Shown here piece after piece: positions 55,692-63,872 of a stretch of 64,000 nt of DNA; position 1 is the first letter of the stretch; each line of letters starts with the position of its first letter. The stretch is from contig NZ_JAPAAF010000016.1 in assembly GCF_025907915.1 (NCBI RefSeq), positions 1 to 64,000 on the forward strand, read 5' to 3'. The translations under genes and the position numbers were made by a program. Source of the stretch: Gaoshiqia sediminis. GTDB taxonomy: Bacteria; Bacteroidota; Bacteroidia; Bacteroidales; Prolixibacteraceae. Below the pieces are notes generated by a model, which worked only from the letters and a program-made list of their open reading frames with translations, did not search any database and was not told the DNA's origin.

Positions 55692-56580
55692 TTTTGCGTT
55701 TTCTTCGTTTCAACTGTGCCAGAAACAGGCCGGCAATTACGACGGTTACCCCAATAATCTTTTGCGCATTAATCTCATCCCCTAAAATGAAATAGGAAAA
55801 AATGACCACGAACACCGGCATCACGTTGATGAACATGTTCGACTTGTTGATGCCAAGGTGGCGAATGCTGTACGTGAAAAAGATGAATCCCAGAATAGAA
55901 GCGAAAATGGCCAGCTTAACAATGGCGCCAAATGCTTCGGGATGGAAAGGGGTTTGAAAGGTCTTTTCGGCTTCGAAAACCGACCAGAAGGGCAGAAACA
56001 TGAACGAGCCAAACAGGTTTTGGTAACTGATAATGGTGTAACCGTTATAGTGGTTTGTCAGGCGTTTCAGTAGAATGGCATACCCGATGGTTGACAACAC
56101 AGCCACAAATTCGAGCGACACTCCCAACGGCGACGCCGTGAACCCCAGCGTGCGGTCGAACACTACCAGCGACACGCCTAAAAATGAAATGGTCAGGCCG
56201 GCAAAGTTGGCCCAGCTGATTTTTTCCTTGTGAAAATACCAGGCGGCCATTGGGGTGAACAGCGGAATGGTTGCTACAATCACCGAAGCAACTGTTGGCG
56301 ACACATATTTCAGCCCGTAACTTTCGCCCATAAAGTACAGGAACGGCTCGAAAAACGAAAGCAGCACCATCAATCCAAAATCACTCTTTTTCAATGGTTG
56401 CAGCTTGCCAATCAATTTGGCGAAAACGAACATGATGGCTGTTGACAGCGACAGCCGGAAAAGCACCACCGTCATGGGGTCGTAGGCTTTGTAGGCCACT
56501 TTGAACCACACGAAGGAAAAGCTCCAGAAGAACATGGCCAGCAGCGCTGCCCCGTAGTATTGAGTGGTTTTGTTTTTCAT
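55663..56580 (-). CDS. EamA-family (DMT) transporter
   Basis: A 305-residue ten-helix inner-membrane transporter of the drug/metabolite superfamily: two EamA repeats (about 8-140 and 155-290), each with five hydrophobic segments, plus a positive C-terminal tail (KRRKRKNG). The first repeat begins GAALLAMFFWSFSFVWFK. The substrate is not predictable; amino acids or metabolites are usual. It overlaps the YkgJ gene at its 3' end. Confidence 0.92.
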   Translation of the reverse strand: MKNKTTQYYGAALLAMFFWSFSFVWFKVAYKAYDPMTVVLFRLSLSTAIMFVFAKLIGKLQPLKKSDFGLMVLLSFFEPFLYFMGESYGLKYVSPTVASVIVATIPLFTPMAAWYFHKEKISWANFAGLTISFLGVSLVVFDRTLGFTASPLGVSLEFVAVLSTIGYAILLKRLTNHYNGYTIISYQNLFGSFMFLPFWSVFEAEKTFQTPFHPEAFGAIVKLAIFASILGFIFFTYSIRHLGINKSNMFINVMPVFVVIFSYFILGDEINAQKIIGVTVVIAGLFLAQLKRRKRKNGDYPVFQT

Positions 56581-56918
56581 TTTCCCCAGGTAATTTCGAG
56601 GGGCAAAAGTAGGGATAAATCTGCTGTCAAAAAATATATTTTACCGGCTGAATTTTGGGCATTCACCACGAAAAAGAAACTGTTTAAAATTTAAAGTCAC
56701 GCCCAAAATCAAAAAATTTACCCCGCCTCTGAAGGGTGATTTTTTGATTTTTCGGGCTCCCTCTAGGGTCCGGGGTAATCCGAAAAATCAAAATGAGCAA
56801 AATTTAAACAGTTTCTAAGTTACCGGTGGTCGTTTTTTTTTTTTGTTAGAAAGAAGAAACCCACGCCAAGCCTGCAAGGATAGTCAGATCGTGAAATTTC
56901 CCAGGTTCATCCAGCGTG
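56581..56918. other. Intergenic region holding a MITE-like palindrome and a poly-T tract
   Basis: No gene is seen. It is occupied mostly by the element at 56676-56815, followed by a run of twelve T (56833-56844), which could be prone to slippage. Confidence 0.6.
56676..56815. mobile_element. MITE-like palindromic element
   Basis: A 140-bp element whose ends are inverted repeats (GAAACTGTTTAAAATTT at 56676-56692, complement of 56799-56815, with one shift in an A/T run). The inner part is also largely palindromic: accccg (56720 region) against cggggt (56772 region), and aatcaaaaaat against attttttgatt. No ORF is inside. It looks like a non-autonomous miniature transposable element; no target duplication is clear. 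Confidence 0.6.
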
Positions 56919-57140
56919 TCAGTCCAGGTCGATGAGAAGGGTGAAATAGGGCGCTTTTTCCTTATTGCTGATCCAGTTTTTGCTGAGGAGCGAGTTGATA
57001 TGTTGTTTGCCCCGGCGGTAACTCAAGCGGAGGTTCATCAAAATATCGCCCATCATACATTTTTCTTTTTCCTTTAACAGAAGGATGATGTCGCGCTCCG
57101 TGTCATTGTCAATTTTTTCCAGTTTAATTTTTTCTCTCAT
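56919..57140 (-). CDS. Small HTH-like protein of the abl operon
   Basis: A 73-residue basic and acidic protein with three predicted helices (DTERDIILLLKEKEKCMM, ILMNLRLSYRRGKQHINSLL, SKNWISNKE), the shape of a small winged-helix domain. No family is recognised. It is 5 bp downstream of the Cys-rich ORF, so it would end the kamA-ablB transcript. It may be a regulator or protein partner. Confidence 0.55.
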   Translation of the reverse strand: MREKIKLEKIDNDTERDIILLLKEKEKCMMGDILMNLRLSYRRGKQHINSLLSKNWISNKEKAPYFTLLIDLD

Positions 57141-57145
57141 ACGTA

Positions 57146-57361
57146 TTATTGTTGTTGATATGGTGTGGCTGTTGCCGGAATGGCCTGTCCGGTTTCGGCC
57201 AGTTTAAATCGTTCGCAATTTTTCCAACCCTTTATTCCCCGGTTGCAGAACACATTTTTTATCAGGAAGGGCGAAATCTTTCCAATCAGGATTTCCTCTT
57301 GGTAAACCGGGCATTCGCCTGCATAGGGGCATAGCTTGCCCAAGTGTCTGAGTTCGTTCAT
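57146..57361 (-). CDS. Small cysteine-containing protein of the abl operon
   Basis: A 71-residue protein with four cysteines (C11, C17, C39, C49) that could hold a zinc or Fe-S centre, and a central helix. No family is recognised. It overlaps the ablB stop/start region by 4 bp (ATGA), a typical coupled-translation signal, so it belongs to the osmolyte operon. Confidence 0.6.
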   Translation of the reverse strand: MNELRHLGKLCPYAGECPVYQEEILIGKISPFLIKNVFCNRGIKGWKNCERFKLAETGQAIPATATPYQQQ

Positions 57362-58188
57362 AACATCAGGTTTTTATAAAATACAGTCATACTTTCAATC
57401 TGTCCCGAAATATTGGTATTGTTCTTCAGCAAGCCCGAATAATGATACCCTTGCTTAATGAAGGTTTTGTTCATGCCGGGATTGTTGAGGCGGGCAATGG
57501 TGTAAAGCGTTTTGAAAGAGAGCTTTGCCATGTCTTCTTCCATTGTTTCGAGCAGCAGGCCGGCCAGGTTTTGTCCCCGGTATTCGGGCAGTACGGCAAA
57601 ATCGGTCATTTCGGCATTTCCGGCATCGCGGTCCAGTTCGGCCGACGACAAGCCAATCAGCCTTTCACCATCCCAAACACCGTAATAGATTACCGTTCCT
57701 TCGTCCATGGTTTGTTTCAGGTAGGCTGCATCGGTGATGGGGAAGGGGTACGTTTTAAATACCTGGCGGTACAATGCTGCCATTTCCCCTGTTTGTTCCG
57801 GGTTCATGATGCCCGTGCTGAGTTTGTTCGCCTTGGAAACGCCATTCCCGTTTGGCCACGAAAGTAAACCGGCCAGGACTGACAGGGCTTCCGTTGGTAT
57901 TGTCATCCGGGCTGTGTCCATGTATTTCGCCATAAAAAACATGCCTTCCACCCCATCAAAAAAGCCGGGAATATAGGCTTCCGGCTGATACCCGTTTTGC
58001 AGAAAGAGCGGCTGTGCCGAAGCCGGGACTTTTGCGATGATTTTGCCATAGCCGTTTTCACAGGCCATTTCATCCAGCCGGGGAAGGAGGCCGTTGCCAT
58101 CTTCCTCCCGGTATTTCAGCAGATAAATCCGGTTGTTGTCTTTCCCATGTTGGATGCAGCTTTTACCAATATAGTCTATCCGATCCAT
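57358..58188 (-). CDS. ablB: beta-lysine N6-acetyltransferase AblB
   Basis: Acetylates beta-lysine to N-epsilon-acetyl-beta-lysine, a compatible solute. 276 residues from ATG 58188 (MDRIDYIGK), one base after the kamA stop; a start ten codons earlier would overlap kamA. The C-terminal GNAT domain shows TDFAVLPEYRGQNLAGLLL with the acetyl-CoA pyrophosphate loop. The N terminus (ARLDEM...KIIAKVPASAQPLF) fits the AblB family. Confidence 0.93.
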   Translation of the reverse strand: MDRIDYIGKSCIQHGKDNNRIYLLKYREEDGNGLLPRLDEMACENGYGKIIAKVPASAQPLFLQNGYQPEAYIPGFFDGVEGMFFMAKYMDTARMTIPTEALSVLAGLLSWPNGNGVSKANKLSTGIMNPEQTGEMAALYRQVFKTYPFPITDAAYLKQTMDEGTVIYYGVWDGERLIGLSSAELDRDAGNAEMTDFAVLPEYRGQNLAGLLLETMEEDMAKLSFKTLYTIARLNNPGMNKTFIKQGYHYSGLLKNNTNISGQIESMTVFYKNLML

Positions 58189-58189
58189 G

Positions 58190-59500
58190 CTATTCTTCCC
58201 TCCGGTTATACCGTTCATTGTCTTCCGGGATCAGCGAAATTGAATCATTGTCATCCGAAAGCAGCTTTTCAATCCCCAGGGATTGGATTTCGTCGCTTTC
58301 TTCCAGGTTCAGTTCCAGGTTGCAGCTGGCGCAATTGCGGTCGCAGAATTTATTGTCGTAATGGTCGGGTTCCTTGTAGGTGGTAATCACGCCTTCGTAG
58401 TTGCGCAGTACCACCTTGTTGGTTGACCACGAGATGATGTAGTTGGGCATCACCGGGATTTTTCCACCGCCGCCGGGAGCATCAATCACATAAGTGGGCA
58501 CGGCAAAACCGGTGGTGTGGCCAATCAGGCTTTCCATAATTTCTATTCCCTTGCCGATGGGGGTGCGGAAATGGGACAGCCCTTCCGAAAGGTCGCACTG
58601 GTAGAGGTAGTAGGGACGCACCCGGTTGGCCACCAGCTTGTGTACCAGTTTTTTCATGATACGCGGACAATCATTCACATCGGCCAGCAACACGGTTTGG
58701 TTGCCCAGTGGAAAGCCGCCGTCGGCCAGTCTGCGCAGCGCTTCTTTGGCCGAGGCAGTAATTTCGCGCGGGTGGTTGAAGTGGGTGTTGATCCACAGCG
58801 GTTGGTATTTTTTCAGGATACTGACCAGCTCGTCGGTGATGCGGTAAGGCAAAACAACCGGCATTCTGGTTCCTATGCGAACTATTTCGACATGGGGGAT
58901 GGCGGTCAGTTCGCTCAATAGCCAGTCGATTTGGCTGTCGGGGAGCATGAGCGGATCGCCGCCCGAAAGCAGCACATCGCGTACCTGCGGTGTGTTTTTA
59001 ATATAGTCGATGCCTTTTCTGAGTTGTTCCTTCGACGGTACAAAGTCGATGTCGCCCACTTTGCGTTTGCGCGTACAATGACGGCAGTACATGGCACAAA
59101 TGTTACTCACATGGAAAAGCACGCGGTCGGGGTAGCGGTGGGTGATCCCTTCCACAGGGCTGTCGCTTTCTTCTGACAGCGGGTCTTTTAGCTCATTGTC
59201 GAGCACGGTGAGTTCGTGGACGTTGGCAAACGATTGCCGGAATACCGGGTCGTTTTTATAGTTGTCTTTCGAGATCAGCGATGCGTAGTACGGGGTGATG
59301 GAAAGCGGAAATTTTTCCAGTGTTTCGTTGAGTTTTTCTTTTTCTTTTGCCGGAAAGCGGATACCGGTCAGTTTTTCGAACTGCCCGATCGTCCGGATGC
59401 TGTTTTTTAATTGCCATTGCCAATCTTTCCAGTTCGAAATAGTCGAGTCTGATTTAATTCGGTTAGCAAGTGCTTGCTGTGTTCCGTTAAAAATTTCCAT
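58190..59500 (-). CDS. kamA: Lysine 2,3-aminomutase
   Basis: Radical-SAM and PLP enzyme that converts L-lysine to L-beta-lysine. 436 residues. The radical SAM cluster motif is CAMYCRHC (CxxxCxxC) near residue 135-142, followed by TRKRKVG. The PLP and substrate region includes [15 protein letters not shown], and a C-terminal extension has cysteines ([13 protein letters not shown]). It is followed directly by ablB, so this is the ablAB osmolyte pair, not the fermentative lysine pathway, whose 5,6-aminomutase genes are absent. Confidence 0.95.
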   Translation of the reverse strand: MEIFNGTQQALANRIKSDSTISNWKDWQWQLKNSIRTIGQFEKLTGIRFPAKEKEKLNETLEKFPLSITPYYASLISKDNYKNDPVFRQSFANVHELTVLDNELKDPLSEESDSPVEGITHRYPDRVLFHVSNICAMYCRHCTRKRKVGDIDFVPSKEQLRKGIDYIKNTPQVRDVLLSGGDPLMLPDSQIDWLLSELTAIPHVEIVRIGTRMPVVLPYRITDELVSILKKYQPLWINTHFNHPREITASAKEALRRLADGGFPLGNQTVLLADVNDCPRIMKKLVHKLVANRVRPYYLYQCDLSEGLSHFRTPIGKGIEIMESLIGHTTGFAVPTYVIDAPGGGGKIPVMPNYIISWSTNKVVLRNYEGVITTYKEPDHYDNKFCDRNCASCNLELNLEESDEIQSLGIEKLLSDDNDSISLIPEDNERYNRREE

Positions 59501-59721
59501 AATTTCTTCAAATAGTTTCTATGCGAACAAAAATACTGCAAAACGGAAGGAATTCAAAATTTGATTGGGTAAAGCGGAACTGAACCGGTGGTGGTATTGG
59601 CTTTATGTTTTAGATATTCAGTGCTATGGGGCTGTTGTTTAGAATGGTGATAAATAAAAAACCGGTGTTTTTTTACTCGGGCAGGTAATATGTTTTTAAA
59701 GGAATGGTTTGTGAACTCCGA

Positions 59722-60210
59722 TCACTCTTCGTCGATTGCCTGGATCGGATCTTCGCTGGTAAGCATGGGGGCTGCTTCCATCCCGGCAATGTTCAGCAAT
59801 GAAACCAGCGTGTTCAGGCTTTCTTTCATTTGATTGAGTTTGGTATCCGGCAACGACTGCAATTTAAGGTTCAATTGTTCGTGAAGGAGCGGTGGGATGG
59901 CCTGGAGCAGTGCCGCCCCTTTGTTGGTGAGGATGATGTTGACCACGCGCTTGTCGCCTTGTTTGGGCAGGCGGGCCAGGAACCCTTTGGCTTCCAGCCG
60001 GTCGATGATGCCGCTGATGGTGCTGGAGTTCAGGTTCAGGAACTGGCGTATTTCGCCTTGGGTGGACTGAAAATTGGGAGACGCGTGCAGGTAGCTCAGG
60101 CACAATACCTGGGGGATGCTTACGCCGTGTTCTTTCTGGATCTTCTTGGATTCGAGGTTGATTGAGCGTACAATTTTTCGGATCGTAATGAGGATTTCAG
60201 TCGTGTCCAT
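59722..60210 (-). CDS. MarR-family transcriptional regulator
   Basis: A 162-residue winged-helix regulator from ATG 60210 (MDTTEILIT). The helix-turn-helix covers about 45-75 (STQGEIRQFLNLNSSTISGII) and the wing about 85-100 (LARLPKQGDKRVVNIILT). MarR proteins usually repress stress or efflux genes and respond to small aromatic ligands or thiol state. It diverges from the barrel/lipoprotein pair to its right (148 bp) and may control it, or act elsewhere. Confidence 0.9.
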   Translation of the reverse strand: MDTTEILITIRKIVRSINLESKKIQKEHGVSIPQVLCLSYLHASPNFQSTQGEIRQFLNLNSSTISGIIDRLEAKGFLARLPKQGDKRVVNIILTNKGAALLQAIPPLLHEQLNLKLQSLPDTKLNQMKESLNTLVSLLNIAGMEAAPMLTSEDPIQAIDEE

Positions 60211-60357
60211 GATGAAATAGTTTCTGGAGAACAAAAATAGGGGAGTTTTGTAAATTCTGTCTCACCCTGGGAAATATTTTGGCTGAATGTTTTTCGTCAC
60301 GCAACCCTTTGCGAGAGGAGAGCATCTGCCAGTTGTAAAAACCAAAACAATCACAAG

Positions 60358-61122
60358 ATGAAAAAAATTGCCTTGCTGGGTGTCCTTCTTTTGCTGGTGT
60401 GCGGCGTTTCTGCTCAGCGGATGAAAAAGGAAGTCATCTACCTGAAAAACGGTTCGGTTGTAAAAGGCCAACTCGTGCAGGTGGACGATGAAAAGGTGGT
60501 CGTTCGTTCGGCCCGAAATACCTGGGTGTTCAATCAGGCCGAGATTGATACGGTTACTTCCAAATGGTTGCGTGAAACGGATACTTCGGATGGGGCCAAA
60601 CCTTGGTTTTTCAAAACCAGCGTGGGCGTGTTGCCCGGCGGGTCGGGCAATACCAAGGAAAGCCCGTTCTCGTTTGATGCTTCGCTGAACGTTCGCCTTT
60701 TTCGGAACATGTATGCCGGACTTGGCGCCGGGATCGACTTGCTGGAGGAGTCCTACCTGCCTGCCTTTGTGAATCTTGAATACCGGTTCCGCGATTCCCG
60801 CTTTACCCCGTTCATTGGTTTTCAGGGTGGCTACCTGCTCCCGCTTGACGGCGAGGTGAATACACACGGAGGTTACTATTATTACGATATCATGCCGTAT
60901 TCTTCGTATTGGCCCTATTATCAGTCGCAAACGCTCGACAATGAAGGCGGCCTGATGTTTAACCCGTCGTTGGGATTTATCAGTCAGGTCAACGACAATC
61001 TGGGCTTTTCCCTGTCGTTTGGCTACCGTTACAGTCAGGTGACGTTTACCGGCGACAACAGTTACGAGCTGGAAACCAACTACAACCGTTTGTCCATCAA
61101 ACTGGGTATCATTTTTAATTAG
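60358..61122 (+). CDS. Outer-membrane beta-barrel protein, unknown
   Basis: A 254-residue exported protein: signal peptide 1-20 (LLVCGVSAQ), a short N-terminal beta-sheet (VIYLKNGSVVKGQLVQVDDEKV, a SMAP-like/LSm-like segment that opens many Bacteroidota barrels), then about ten amphipathic strands ending in LSIKLGIIFN, a typical barrel C terminus. It is 7 bp upstream of the LVIVD lipoprotein and probably acts with it at the outer membrane. No enzyme motif is seen. Confidence 0.8.
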   Translation: MKKIALLGVLLLLVCGVSAQRMKKEVIYLKNGSVVKGQLVQVDDEKVVVRSARNTWVFNQAEIDTVTSKWLRETDTSDGAKPWFFKTSVGVLPGGSGNTKESPFSFDASLNVRLFRNMYAGLGAGIDLLEESYLPAFVNLEYRFRDSRFTPFIGFQGGYLLPLDGEVNTHGGYYYYDIMPYSSYWPYYQSQTLDNEGGLMFNPSLGFISQVNDNLGFSLSFGYRYSQVTFTGDNSYELETNYNRLSIKLGIIFN

Positions 61123-61129
61123 GAAAGCT

Positions 61130-62434
61130 ATGAAAACAAGATCGATATACTCAAGCCTGGTTTTTTTCGCCCTGTTGCTGGTTGCGGGCTGCCAGGATAA
61201 GATTTATGAGTCGTTTATGGCCAACTCGCCGGTGTACATGACTTACGAGGAGTTGCGCTCGGCTGTGCAGAAAGAGCCGGTGCGCGACATTGAAAATCCG
61301 GGGAAAATCTATTTCAAGGACAATTACCTGTTTGTGAACGAAACCATGCAGGGAGTGCATGTGCTGGATGTGAGCGACCCGGCCAACCCGGACCCGGTAA
61401 CGTTTATCAACATCCCGGGGAATGTGGACATTGCCATCAAAGAGGATGTGCTGTATGCCGACAGCTATGTCGATCTGGTGGCCATCGACGTGTCGGACCT
61501 GAGTGACGTAAGGGAAGTGGGTCGTATGGAGGATGTCTTTCCCTATACGGTACCCGAATACGACCCCGAATACCGGCTGGCCGAGGTGGACCAGGACAAA
61601 GGCGTGGTGGTAGAATGGGAACTTAAGCAGGTGAAAGAACAGGTCGAGCAGGATTATTACCCCATTTATTATTACCGCTCGTATGCCGAAAAGCTCTCGA
61701 TGGACATGGCTAATTTTAGTTCTGCCTCGGGTGGAGTAGGAGGTGGCGGCGGCACCACCTTTGGCATTGGCGGATCGATGGCCCGTTTCGGCCTGTACAA
61801 AAACTTCCTGTATATCGTGGATAATACCCAGCTTTACACCTTTAATATTGCCAATCTGGAAAGCCCGGTTGACCTTGGGGTAAAAAGCATCGGCTGGAAT
61901 ATTGAAACCATGTTTCTGTACGACGACCACATGTTTCTGGGAACTACTTCCGGTATGCTGGTGTACAGCCTGGAGATTGAGCAAAACCCCACTTACATCA
62001 ACCAGTACAACCACATTACCAGCTGCGACCCCGTGGTGGTGCAAAACGACCTGGCTTACGTTACCCTGCACGATGGCGGCTGGTGCGGGCGCTCGGTCAA
62101 CCGGCTGGACGTGATCCGCATGTCGGACCAATATACCAAGCTCACCATGATTGCCTCGTACCCCATGGCCAACCCGCACGGGCTGGGCATCGACGGCGAT
62201 GTGCTGTTTGTTTGCGACGGCAGCGCGGGGCTGAAGATTTTCGACGCTTCCGACCCGCTGACGATCTCGTCGCACAAAATTGCCGAGTTCCCCGACATCA
62301 ACACCTACGACGTCATTCCGGTAAACAATTACCTGTTCATGATTGGCGATGCCGGTTTCTACCTGTACGATTACAGCGATTTGCAAAACATACAACTGCT
62401 GTCAACCATTCCTGTTTCATCGTCAGACAATTAA
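61130..62434 (+). CDS. LVIVD-repeat lipoprotein
   Basis: A 434-residue lipoprotein: signal peptide and lipobox LVAGC (Cys about 21), followed by QDK. The mature part is a chain of LVIVD-type beta-propeller repeats (VHVLDVSDPANPDPV, then DLVAIDVSDLSDVREVG, KIFDASDPLTI), each ending with a similar D-V-S-D-P or D-I-S-D-x motif. A glycine-rich insertion (SGGVGGGGGTTFGIGGS) at about 204-222 interrupts them. Function is unknown; such proteins are often surface-exposed and sometimes bind other proteins. It follows the barrel gene by 7 bp. Confidence 0.88.
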   Translation: MKTRSIYSSLVFFALLLVAGCQDKIYESFMANSPVYMTYEELRSAVQKEPVRDIENPGKIYFKDNYLFVNETMQGVHVLDVSDPANPDPVTFINIPGNVDIAIKEDVLYADSYVDLVAIDVSDLSDVREVGRMEDVFPYTVPEYDPEYRLAEVDQDKGVVVEWELKQVKEQVEQDYYPIYYYRSYAEKLSMDMANFSSASGGVGGGGGTTFGIGGSMARFGLYKNFLYIVDNTQLYTFNIANLESPVDLGVKSIGWNIETMFLYDDHMFLGTTSGMLVYSLEIEQNPTYINQYNHITSCDPVVVQNDLAYVTLHDGGWCGRSVNRLDVIRMSDQYTKLTMIASYPMANPHGLGIDGDVLFVCDGSAGLKIFDASDPLTISSHKIAEFPDINTYDVIPVNNYLFMIGDAGFYLYDYSDLQNIQLLSTIPVSSSDN

Positions 62435-62460
62435 ACGTGTTTATTCAATTTTAGGGATGT

Positions 62461-62487
62461 GAGGGTTTGACTCGAAGTCAAGCCCTC
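62461..62487. repeat. Inverted repeat
   Basis: Arms of 12 bp with one mismatch (gagggtttgact, agtcaagccctc) around cga. It shares the centre gactcgaagtc with the hairpin at 9129-9161. It follows the LVIVD stop by 27 bp and may end its transcript. Confidence 0.6.
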
Positions 62488-62497
62488 GCTTGTTTCC

Positions 62498-62555
62498 GGG
62501 TGGCGTGGTTTGTAACCACACAATTTTAACCCGCGATTAAAAATCGCCGCACCCG
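62498..62555. repeat. 58-bp direct repeat, copy A
   Basis: Direct repeat of 62790-62847 (51 of 58 identical). It contains small palindromes (ggtttgtaacc, cgattaaaaatcg). Confidence 0.75.
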
Positions 62556-62639
62556 AAAAATCGCCGCACCCGTCTTCCATCGTCATTCCGGCGCAGGCCG
62601 CCTGCCTGTCGGCAGACAGGGAATCAGTTTCCTCCAGGT

Positions 62640-62782
62640 AGTTCCTTTTCCCAAAACTCCGAAGGAGTTTTCACCCAACCCGGAGGGTTGGTATGTTTAT
62701 AGGTACGTCCGCGTTCCCAGGGAGATCGTGCGACCCCGGCGGGGTCGGATGCTGCATGGCACCATCCTTTTCTATAAACAGG
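62640..62782. repeat. Diverged member of the 173-508 repeat family
   Basis: Shares with the units at 173-508 the string tatgttta (tatgtttataggtacg), the palindrome gaccccggcggggtc and the closing tataaaca. The rest has diverged. It lies at the opposite end of the window, so the family is dispersed. Confidence 0.65.
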
Positions 62783-62789
62783 GGATGGC

Positions 62790-62847
62790 GGGTGGCGCGG
62801 TTTGTAACCGCGCAATTTTAATCCGCGATTGAAAATCGCGGTACCCG
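62790..62847. repeat. 58-bp direct repeat, copy B
   Basis: Second copy of 62498-62555, same orientation, 292 bp away, with the diverged 173-508-type unit between. Confidence 0.75.
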
Positions 62848-62874
62848 GCCTCAAAAATTTATCCGCCAACTTCA

Positions 62875-62905
62875 TTGAATGCCAAGACCAAAACCATTAT
62901 TTTTG
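62875..62905 (+). promoter_or_regulatory. Promoter of the lytic transglycosylase gene
   Basis: TTG (62875-62877) and TATTTTTG (62898-62905) with 20 bp between, an excellent match to the Bacteroidota consensus. It is 31 bp before the ATG at 62937. Confidence 0.65.
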
Positions 62906-62936
62906 CCGTTTAGTCTGATTGGATGAATGATTTGAT

Positions 62937-63872
62937 ATGAAGAAGATAATTAGCCGTTTATTGTTGAGTTTGGTCCTGCTGGCCCTGTTGGTTGGCGGGT
63001 ATCATTTTTTGGAGTCGTCAACCTATCCCGAAAGCACACCCCGCCCGCCTCACGAGGTGGTGTTGCATAGCCCGGTGAAACTGCCCGACAGTCTGACTTT
63101 TGTCGGCGAACGGGTGCCCCTCGAATATTTCGATGTGCGCGAAAGCCTCGACCGCGAGTTGCTGGTGAACAGTTATTTTCACTCGCAAACCATCCGGTTC
63201 CTGAAAATGGCCCCGCGCTTTTTCCCGATTATCGAGCCCATTTTGCTGGCCGACACCATTCCTGCCGACTTCAAATACCTGGCCCTGGCCGAGAGCGGTT
63301 TCGACCCGCGTGCCGTGTCGCCTGCCGGGGCGGTGGGCTTCTGGCAGTTTCTGAAGGGGACGGCCACCGACTACGGACTGGAGGTGAACGGCGAAGTGGA
63401 CGAGCGCTACCACATTGAGCGGTCAACCCGCGCGGCCTGCCAGTACCTGAAAGAATCGTACCGGAAATTCGGGAGCTGGACCCTGGTGGCCGCTTCGTAC
63501 AATGCCGGCCGTGCCGCTGTTGACAAGCAAATTGGCCGCCAACACGAAAGCAACTATTTCGATCTGTTGCTGGGCGAAGAAACCGGCCGCTATGTATTCC
63601 GGATCATGGCCCTCAAGCTGATTATGGAAAACCCGGAAACCTATGGTTTTCGCGTTGCTGACAGTGAGAAATACCCGGCCTGGGATGTACGGACCATCGA
63701 CATTAATACACCGGTTAAAGATTTTGCCGAGTTTGCCAAAGCCCACGGCACCAACTATAAATTGCTGAAAATGCTGAACCCCTGGTTGCGCGAACCTTAC
63801 CTCACCAACGCCAAAGGCAAAACATACACCCTTAAAATCCCGGCTGAAGGGTTCCGGACAAATACAAATTGA
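62937..63872 (+). CDS. Lytic transglycosylase (SLT family)
   Basis: A 311-residue peptidoglycan-cleaving enzyme. One N-terminal membrane helix (about 8-24) anchors it. The SLT domain (about 100-215) has catalytic E119 in ALAESGFDP, then GFWQFL and AASYNAGRAAV. The C-terminal part (about 255-305) is LysM-like but degenerate (DFAEFAKAHGTNYKLLKMLN). It is related to, but simpler than, the LysM enzyme at 13327. Its stop overlaps the uvrA start by one base. Confidence 0.92.
   Translation: MKKIISRLLLSLVLLALLVGGYHFLESSTYPESTPRPPHEVVLHSPVKLPDSLTFVGERVPLEYFDVRESLDRELLVNSYFHSQTIRFLKMAPRFFPIIEPILLADTIPADFKYLALAESGFDPRAVSPAGAVGFWQFLKGTATDYGLEVNGEVDERYHIERSTRAACQYLKESYRKFGSWTLVAASYNAGRAAVDKQIGRQHESNYFDLLLGEETGRYVFRIMALKLIMENPETYGFRVADSEKYPAWDVRTIDINTPVKDFAEFAKAHGTNYKLLKMLNPWLREPYLTNAKGKTYTLKIPAEGFRTNTN

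Larger units (their letters stand above)
62435..62936. other. Repeat cluster between LVIVD gene and lytic transglycosylase
   Basis: About 500 bp without a credible gene, packed with repeats: a hairpin (62461-62487), a 58-bp direct repeat in two copies, a member of the 173-508 repeat family between them, and a promoter at 62875-62905. The plus strand carries a short ORF-like stretch, but it is all repeat. Confidence 0.7.

Noticed and set aside
61151-62395. A 414-residue open frame antisense to the LVIVD lipoprotein gene
   Set aside because: Low-complexity His/Val-rich translation that mirrors the propeller repeats; no promoter or signal.
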